Positions 59,789-64,000 of a stretch of DNA of 64,000 nucleotides are shown here, one piece after another. The notes under the pieces were generated by a model. The model was not told the origin of the DNA. It did no database searches and saw nothing but the letters and a program-made list of their open reading frames with translations. Position numbers and translations under genes: made by a program. The stretch is from the NCBI GenBank assembly GCA_016794365.1, contig JAEUKB010000079.1, positions 62,001 to 126,000 of the forward strand, given 5' to 3'. Positions within the stretch are counted from its first letter, which is position 1; every line of letters starts with the position of its first letter. The stretch is from Myxococcales bacterium (lineage in GTDB: Bacteria; Myxococcota_A; Polyangia; Palsa-1104; JAEUJZ01).

Positions 59789-60856
59789 ATGGGAAAGCCC
59801 CCGATTACCGCCAACCAGGTCACGCTGCTTCGGATCGTCCTTTTGCCGCTGGGACCGTACCTTCTGTACGGCTCGATCTCTGAAAAGTGGTTCGCGCTGG
59901 CCTTTATGACCGTGCTCGGCTGCACCGACTTCGTGGATGGCTGGCTGGCGCGCCGCTACGGATCGACCGAGCTTGGCCGCCTGATGGACCCGATTGCCGA
60001 CAAAGCGTTCGTGCTGGTCGGCTTTCTGCCGTTTATCCACCTGATGAAGGGAGCGGAGCCGTGGCTGTATCCCTGGGAGGTGGGGCTGATCCTGGCGCGG
60101 GAATACGTGATCACGAGCCTGCGCTCGGTGTATGAGCAGCGACGGATTTCGCCCAAGACTCCGCTGCTAGCCAAGATCAAGGCGTGGGCCCAGATGGCTG
60201 GCAGCGGCGTGATCTTCCTGCTTCGCATGGTGCCGGGAGACTGGGTGCTGTACGCGATTGTGCTCGGGACGGTGCTGCCGATTGTGTTCTTAGGGATTCG
60301 CTTTGCGGTCCGGCGGGTGGTGTGGAAGGGTGCGCTCATCTTCAGCGGCTGGTTTGGGGTGCTGCTGCCGATTCAGTACCTGTGGGGAGCCGAAGCCACC
60401 GCGCACTTTTTGGCGGTCACGATCATCGGCATCACCTGGATCTCGGGCTGGACGTACCTGACGCCGGTGTTTCCGCTCTTGCGCAAGGGCGAGCTACAGG
60501 CGGGGGACCTGGTGCGACTGTTTGGCGCGGTGATTCCGCCGACGCTGCTGCTGATCTTGTCAAACCAGCAGGTGCTCAGTCCGTGGGTGGTGATGCTGAT
60601 CATGACGGTGGAGCTATCGGTGGCCGGGCTCGACAACCTGCTGTGCTTCCACAAGGTGCAGGCATCGGCGGCGCTGTGGGGGGTGCGCGTCGGTCTGGTG
60701 TCGCTGCTGGCGGCGTTGGTGCTGCTGGGACAGCCTGCGTGGCTGCTCTACGGTGCGCTGGCGGTGTCGATCGGTCTGTCGGCCATCGAGTTTTATCGCG
60801 GTCGTCGCTACTACCTGGAAGAGCCCGAGAGTGCCAAAGGGCGCGTGGTGGACTAA
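59789..60856 (+). CDS. CDP-alcohol phosphatidyltransferase (PgsA-like) with long membrane extension
   Basis: A 355-residue protein. The first ~190 residues match phosphatidylglycerophosphate synthase: TLLRIVLLPLGPYLL and the CDP-alcohol motif DGWLARRYGSTELGRLMD-PIAD (Asp50, Gly51, Ala54, Arg55, Gly63, Asp67, Asp71 all present). It would make PG-phosphate from CDP-diacylglycerol and glycerol-3-phosphate. The usual family length is about 180-200; here about 165 residues containing five or so more membrane helices follow (ending EFYRGRRYYLEE), of unknown role. GGAG lies upstream of ATG 59789. The CobW-like gene follows 6 bases after the stop. Confidence 0.85.
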   Translation: MGKPPITANQVTLLRIVLLPLGPYLLYGSISEKWFALAFMTVLGCTDFVDGWLARRYGSTELGRLMDPIADKAFVLVGFLPFIHLMKGAEPWLYPWEVGLILAREYVITSLRSVYEQRRISPKTPLLAKIKAWAQMAGSGVIFLLRMVPGDWVLYAIVLGTVLPIVFLGIRFAVRRVVWKGALIFSGWFGVLLPIQYLWGAEATAHFLAVTIIGITWISGWTYLTPVFPLLRKGELQAGDLVRLFGAVIPPTLLLILSNQQVLSPWVVMLIMTVELSVAGLDNLLCFHKVQASAALWGVRVGLVSLLAALVLLGQPAWLLYGALAVSIGLSAIEFYRGRRYYLEEPESAKGRVVD

Positions 60857-60862
60857 GCCGAC

Positions 60863-61873
60863 ATGACGAAGAAGGTTCCGGTCACGGTCATCTCTGGGTT
60901 TTTGGGCAGCGGAAAGACGACGCTGCTGCGGCGACTTCTGACCGATCCGAACCTGCCGCAGAAGCTGGCGGTGATCGTGAACGACCTGGGAGAGCTGGGG
61001 CTCGATCACGAGATCATCTCGAGCGTGTCGGATACGCCAACGCTGCGGGTGACAGAGCTTACGTCGGGCTGTGTGTGCTGCACGCTGCGCAGTGAGCTGG
61101 GTGAATCGCTGCTGTCGCTGGCTCGTGGGGAAGGTCTGCCAAGGCCGCCCGAGCACATCCTGATCGAGCCGAGCGGGATTGCGCGGGCGTCGGAGGTGAG
61201 CTTTGCGGTAAACGCGCTGTCGTTTGACGGTCCAGTCGAGTGCGATGCGGTGGTGACGCTGATTGACCTACACAACGCTGAGCGGGCTGGGCGCGAGCAT
61301 CCCGAACTGTTCGAGGATCAGGTGCGCTCGGCGGATCTGCTCATCCTCAACAAGACCGATCTGGTGCCGAGCGAGAGCGAGCAGCGACGCATTGGAAGCT
61401 GGCTGGCGACGCTGGCACCCAGGGCGCAGCAGATCTTGAGCAGCCACGCGGACCTGGATGCACGGCTATTGCTCGGACAGATCGATCTGCTGACGCATCC
61501 TTCGCAGCCTGCGCATCACGACGACGCACCGCACCCACCAAAGCTGCATCAGCCGGTGGCGCATGGCATCCGAGCGCTGACGCTGCCAGTGCCGTTTGCG
61601 ATCGATTGGAACCGGCTCGAAGACTTTCTCGACTCGCTGTCGGATCGGATCTTTCGCATCAAAGGGATCTGCGATCGGCACGACGGACCGGGACAAAGCA
61701 CGCCCCTTTTGGTGCAAGCGGTGGGCGATCGAATCGACTGGGATGAGCTTCCGCCGGACTCTGCGCTGTCGCGAGCGCCTCGGCGGCTGATCTTTATTGG
61801 GGATGAAGCGGCGCTGGATGAAGTGACGCTGCGAACCGGACTGGCCAAGACGGCAGCGGACGCAGACGGATAA
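60863..61873 (+). CDS. CobW/P47K-family GTPase (COG0523)
   Basis: A 336-residue GTPase. Walker A GFLGSGKTT (12-20), the zinc-binding GCVCC (69-73), guanine-recognition NKTDL near residue 160 and a C-terminal domain with FRIKGICDRHDGPG. COG0523 GTPases act as metal chaperones or insertases, for example for zinc or cobalt. A His-rich insert (PAHHDDAPHPPKLHQPVAH region, about 213-231) could bind metal. Metal and target cannot be determined here. It is close behind the PgsA-like gene (6 bases), so the pair is probably co-transcribed. Confidence 0.88.
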   Translation: MTKKVPVTVISGFLGSGKTTLLRRLLTDPNLPQKLAVIVNDLGELGLDHEIISSVSDTPTLRVTELTSGCVCCTLRSELGESLLSLARGEGLPRPPEHILIEPSGIARASEVSFAVNALSFDGPVECDAVVTLIDLHNAERAGREHPELFEDQVRSADLLILNKTDLVPSESEQRRIGSWLATLAPRAQQILSSHADLDARLLLGQIDLLTHPSQPAHHDDAPHPPKLHQPVAHGIRALTLPVPFAIDWNRLEDFLDSLSDRIFRIKGICDRHDGPGQSTPLLVQAVGDRIDWDELPPDSALSRAPRRLIFIGDEAALDEVTLRTGLAKTAADADG

Positions 61874-61885
61874 GGGGAAACGCCA

Positions 61886-61905
61886 CAGCCAGTGCAGGCT
61901 GGCTG
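61886..61905. terminator. Bidirectional hairpin between cobW-like and glyS
   Basis: A perfect 7-bp inverted repeat CAGCCAG / CTGGCTG with loop TGCAGG in the 40-base gap between convergent genes. No T tract, so the terminator call rests on its position and symmetry. Confidence 0.45.
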
Positions 61906-61913
61906 GACTGCGC

Positions 61914-63344
61914 TTACAGACCGAGCTTTTCTTCGATGAGATCGCGCAGCTTGTCTTCGCTGACACGGACTTGCTGCATGGTGTCGCGATCGCGTACGGT
62001 CACGGTTCCGTCGGTGATGGTGTCGTAATCGACGGTGATGCACAGCGGCGTGCCGATCTCATCTTGGCGACGGTAGCGCTTGCCGATGGCGGCACTCTCG
62101 TCGTAATCGACAAAGAAGCGGCGCTTGAGGTCGTCGTAGATCTTGCGCGCACGCTCGGGATGACCGTCTTTGCGCATCAGCGGCAGGATCGCAGCCTTGA
62201 TCGGGGCCAGCCGAGGATGCAGTCGCAGCACGACGCGGGTTTCGACCTTGCCGTTGGCATCGGGCGCATTGTCTTCGGCATACGCATCGCACAAAAAGGC
62301 CAGCGTCGCGCGATCGGCTCCAGCGGCGGGCTCAATGACGTACGGGATGTAGCGCTGCTTCTTTTCGTCGTCGAAGTACGACAGCTTGCCTTTTTGGTAT
62401 TCGGCATCTTCGGCAGCCAGCTCGACGCTCGATAGATCGCCGCCGTCCCACTTTCCGACGGTACGAATGCCGCGCTGGTGCTGACGGAGATCGAAGTCGG
62501 TGCGGTTGGCGATGCCTTCCAGCTCACCCCAGCCGAACGGAAACAGGTATTCGATGTCGGTGGTGGCCTTCGAGTAGTGCGCGAGCTTGTCGTGATCGCG
62601 CAGCCGAAGCTTGCCGTCGGACAGTCCGAGGTCGGTATACCAGCGCTTGCGGATTTCGACCCACTTTTTGAACCAATCGTCGTCGGTGCCGGGAACGCAG
62701 AAGAACTCCATTTCCATCTGCTCGAACTCTCGCGAGCGGAAGGTGAAGTTGCGCGGGTTGATCTCGTTGCGGAACGACTTGCCAACCTGCGCGATGCCGA
62801 AGGGAACCTTGACGCGCGTCGTCGAGATCACGTTGGCAAAGTTGGCAAAGATGCCTTGCGCCGTCTCGGGACGAAGGAAGGTCTTGGCCGATGAGTCGCT
62901 GATTGGTCCAAGAAACGTCTCGAACATCAGGTTGAAGTTGCGCGGCTCGGTCAGGTCTGACGCACCGCAGTTCGTCGGGGACTTCGACGGCTTCTGACCG
63001 CAGATCGCTCCGTCCATGTCGTCGGCACGGAAGCGCTTTTTACAGGTCTTGCAGTCAATCATCGGGTCGGAAAAGCCATCGACGTGTCCCGACGACTTCC
63101 ACACCATCGGATGCATGAGGATCGCCGAGTCCAGCCCGACGACATCTTCGCGATCGTGAACCATCGCGCGCCACCACGCATCCTTGACGTTGCGCTTGAG
63201 CAGCACGCCCATCGGACCGTAGTCCCACGCACCGTTGATGCCGCCGTACAGCTCGGACGACTGAAAGATGAAGCCACGTCGCTTGGTGAGGGCGACGATC
63301 TTTTCCATCAAAGAAGAATTGCTTTCGGCGACGGTTGCGGTCAC
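61914..63344 (-). CDS. glyS: Glycyl-tRNA synthetase (homodimeric type)
   Basis: A 476-residue class II aminoacyl-tRNA synthetase of the single-chain (GlyQS / alpha2) type. It opens with KIVALTKRRGFIFQSSELYGGINGAWDYGPMG (motif-like GGINGAWDYGP), has FLRPETAQGIFANF (motif 2 region), KSFRNEINPRNFTFRSREFEQMEMEFF and LARLHPRLAP-like LRLHPRLAPIK near the anticodon-binding domain. Charges tRNA-Gly in the cytoplasm. GTG start at 63344 with AGGAGAGAG upstream; codon 13 ATG (63308) is an alternative. Length and all motifs are normal. Confidence 0.95.
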   Translation of the reverse strand: MTATVAESNSSLMEKIVALTKRRGFIFQSSELYGGINGAWDYGPMGVLLKRNVKDAWWRAMVHDREDVVGLDSAILMHPMVWKSSGHVDGFSDPMIDCKTCKKRFRADDMDGAICGQKPSKSPTNCGASDLTEPRNFNLMFETFLGPISDSSAKTFLRPETAQGIFANFANVISTTRVKVPFGIAQVGKSFRNEINPRNFTFRSREFEQMEMEFFCVPGTDDDWFKKWVEIRKRWYTDLGLSDGKLRLRDHDKLAHYSKATTDIEYLFPFGWGELEGIANRTDFDLRQHQRGIRTVGKWDGGDLSSVELAAEDAEYQKGKLSYFDDEKKQRYIPYVIEPAAGADRATLAFLCDAYAEDNAPDANGKVETRVVLRLHPRLAPIKAAILPLMRKDGHPERARKIYDDLKRRFFVDYDESAAIGKRYRRQDEIGTPLCITVDYDTITDGTVTVRDRDTMQQVRVSEDKLRDLIEEKLGL

Positions 63345-63595
63345 GGGGTTCTCTCTCCTAGCAAGTGACGGAGTCGCGCGATTTTACACGGACGAAGCCG
63401 CGTCGCAATCCTGCAACCTGCTTCCCAATCCGCAGCCCAGTGATCACGAGGCCCGAAGCTGCGCGGCGCACCTACGTAGACCTTCCCAAGGTGGCTCGCG
63501 GCGCGTCCAAGTCCAAGTGTCGCAAACAAAAATAGGTATCTCAGCTAACAAGTGGGGACTTGCGAATTTGAACCGAGCATAAGAAGATCTACGCT
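63345..63595. promoter_or_regulatory. Divergent intergenic region (glyS / Ser-Thr kinase)
   Basis: A 251-base gap between divergent genes. The glyS ribosome site AGGAGAGAG lies at its left edge. The right part (about 63530-63590) is AT-richer, fitting a promoter for the kinase gene. I see no coding sequence or tandem repeats. Confidence 0.4.
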
Positions 63596-64000
63596 GTGAT
63601 CTCTATCGGCTCCTCTGTAGGCAACTATAGAGTGGTCTCTAAGCTCGGCGCGGGAGCCATGGCCACCGTCTTTTTGGCGGAGCACCCGCGTATTAATAAA
63701 AAGGTCGCGATCAAGGTCATCAACCAAGACCTGGCCGCGAGCAAAGAAATGGTCAGCCGCTTCATGACGGAAGCACGAGCGGCGAGCCAGATCGGCCACG
63801 ACCACGTCGTCGATATCCTCGATTTTGGCCAGAGCCCCGAGGGCGAGAACTTCATGATCATGGAGTATCTCGAAGGGCAGACGATCTCGTCGCGGATTCG
63901 GGCAGCGGGGCAACTGGATGTCATGACGACGCTGCACATCGTGATGCAGATCGTCGATGCGCTACAAGCCGCCCACGCAAGAGGCGTGATCCACCGAGAT
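63596..64000 (+). CDS. Ser/Thr protein kinase, N-terminal part (cut by window edge)
   Basis: 135 residues from a GTG start run off the window. They read VISIGSSVGNYRVVSKLGAGAM..., with Gly loop LGAGAMATVF, catalytic Lys in KVAIKVIN, an Arg/Glu-rich C-helix (FMTEARAASQIGH) and the start of the HRD motif (ARGVIHRD) at the end. A stop (TGA) precedes the GTG in frame, supporting the start. The kinase family matches the others in this window, but its membrane and sensor regions lie outside. Divergent from glyS. Confidence 0.9.
   Translation, partial: MISIGSSVGNYRVVSKLGAGAMATVFLAEHPRINKKVAIKVINQDLAASKEMVSRFMTEARAASQIGHDHVVDILDFGQSPEGENFMIMEYLEGQTISSRIRAAGQLDVMTTLHIVMQIVDALQAAHARGVIHRD

Overview
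The window looks like a chromosomal segment of a myxobacterium-type bacterium (Myxococcota). The sequence signs are high GC, four Ser/Thr protein kinases (one cut by the window edge), FHA and PEGA adaptor proteins, an FHA-containing sigma-54 activator, a secreted protein ending in a MYXO-CTERM-like tail, a carboxypeptidase-regulatory TonB-dependent receptor, many small lipoproteins, and an infC gene without a normal start codon and with an Ala/Pro-rich tail as in Myxococcus Dsg. No phage, insertion sequence or CRISPR array was seen. The content is mostly core metabolism plus envelope and signalling genes.

Layout. 1-2.0 kb: membrane glycosyltransferase (partial), hemolysin III family protein and a P-loop kinase. 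2.0-11.6 kb: a minus-strand envelope-signalling operon made of two transmembrane Ser/Thr kinases with HEAT-like repeats beyond the membrane, a PEGA/TPR membrane protein and a large unknown membrane protein. 11.7-16.2 kb: HAD hydrolase and an alpha-2-macroglobulin-like protein. 16.3-18.8 kb: a 43-bp tandem array, aspartokinase, tRNA-Pro(CGG) and a nitrilase-family amidohydrolase. 18.9-24.4 kb: DUF4388 regulator, LPMO-like secreted protein, sugar acetyltransferase, PilZ-like protein, lipase and GIY-YIG protein. 24.4-29.5 kb: a minus-strand run of coiled-coil membrane protein, lipoprotein, FHA-degenerate GGDEF protein, TonB-like protein and HEAT-methyltransferase. 29.8-37.0 kb: PD40/M28/PDZ peptidase, acyl-CoA carboxylase beta subunit, epoxide hydrolase and aldehyde dehydrogenase.

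37.1-43.2 kb: a second kinase-HEAT plus PEGA module, divergent from an FHA-sigma54 activator. 43.3-49.7 kb: CgeB-like glycosyltransferase, lipoprotein, P-loop protein, CAP-domain protein, a lipoprotein peptide deformylase, an EEP-family hydrolase and infC. 49.8-55.3 kb: small lipoprotein, glutaryl-CoA dehydrogenase-like enzyme, TPMT-family methyltransferase, thioredoxin-fold protein, and a divergent pair of cell-wall enzymes (L,D-transpeptidase and SH3-NlpC/P60 lipoprotein). 55.3-64 kb: a second 43-bp array related to the first, aldo/keto reductase, TonB-dependent receptor, PgsA-like CDP-alcohol phosphotransferase with a long membrane extension, CobW GTPase, glycyl-tRNA synthetase and the start of another Ser/Thr kinase.

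The most unusual items are: (i) two recurring modules of receptor kinase, extracytoplasmic HEAT repeats and linked PEGA protein; (ii) two 43-bp tandem arrays, 39 kb apart, of one repeat family whose units carry a conserved short palindrome; (iii) a ~120-bp inverted-repeat element present twice with pairing-preserving substitutions; and (iv) a peptide deformylase carrying a lipoprotein signal.
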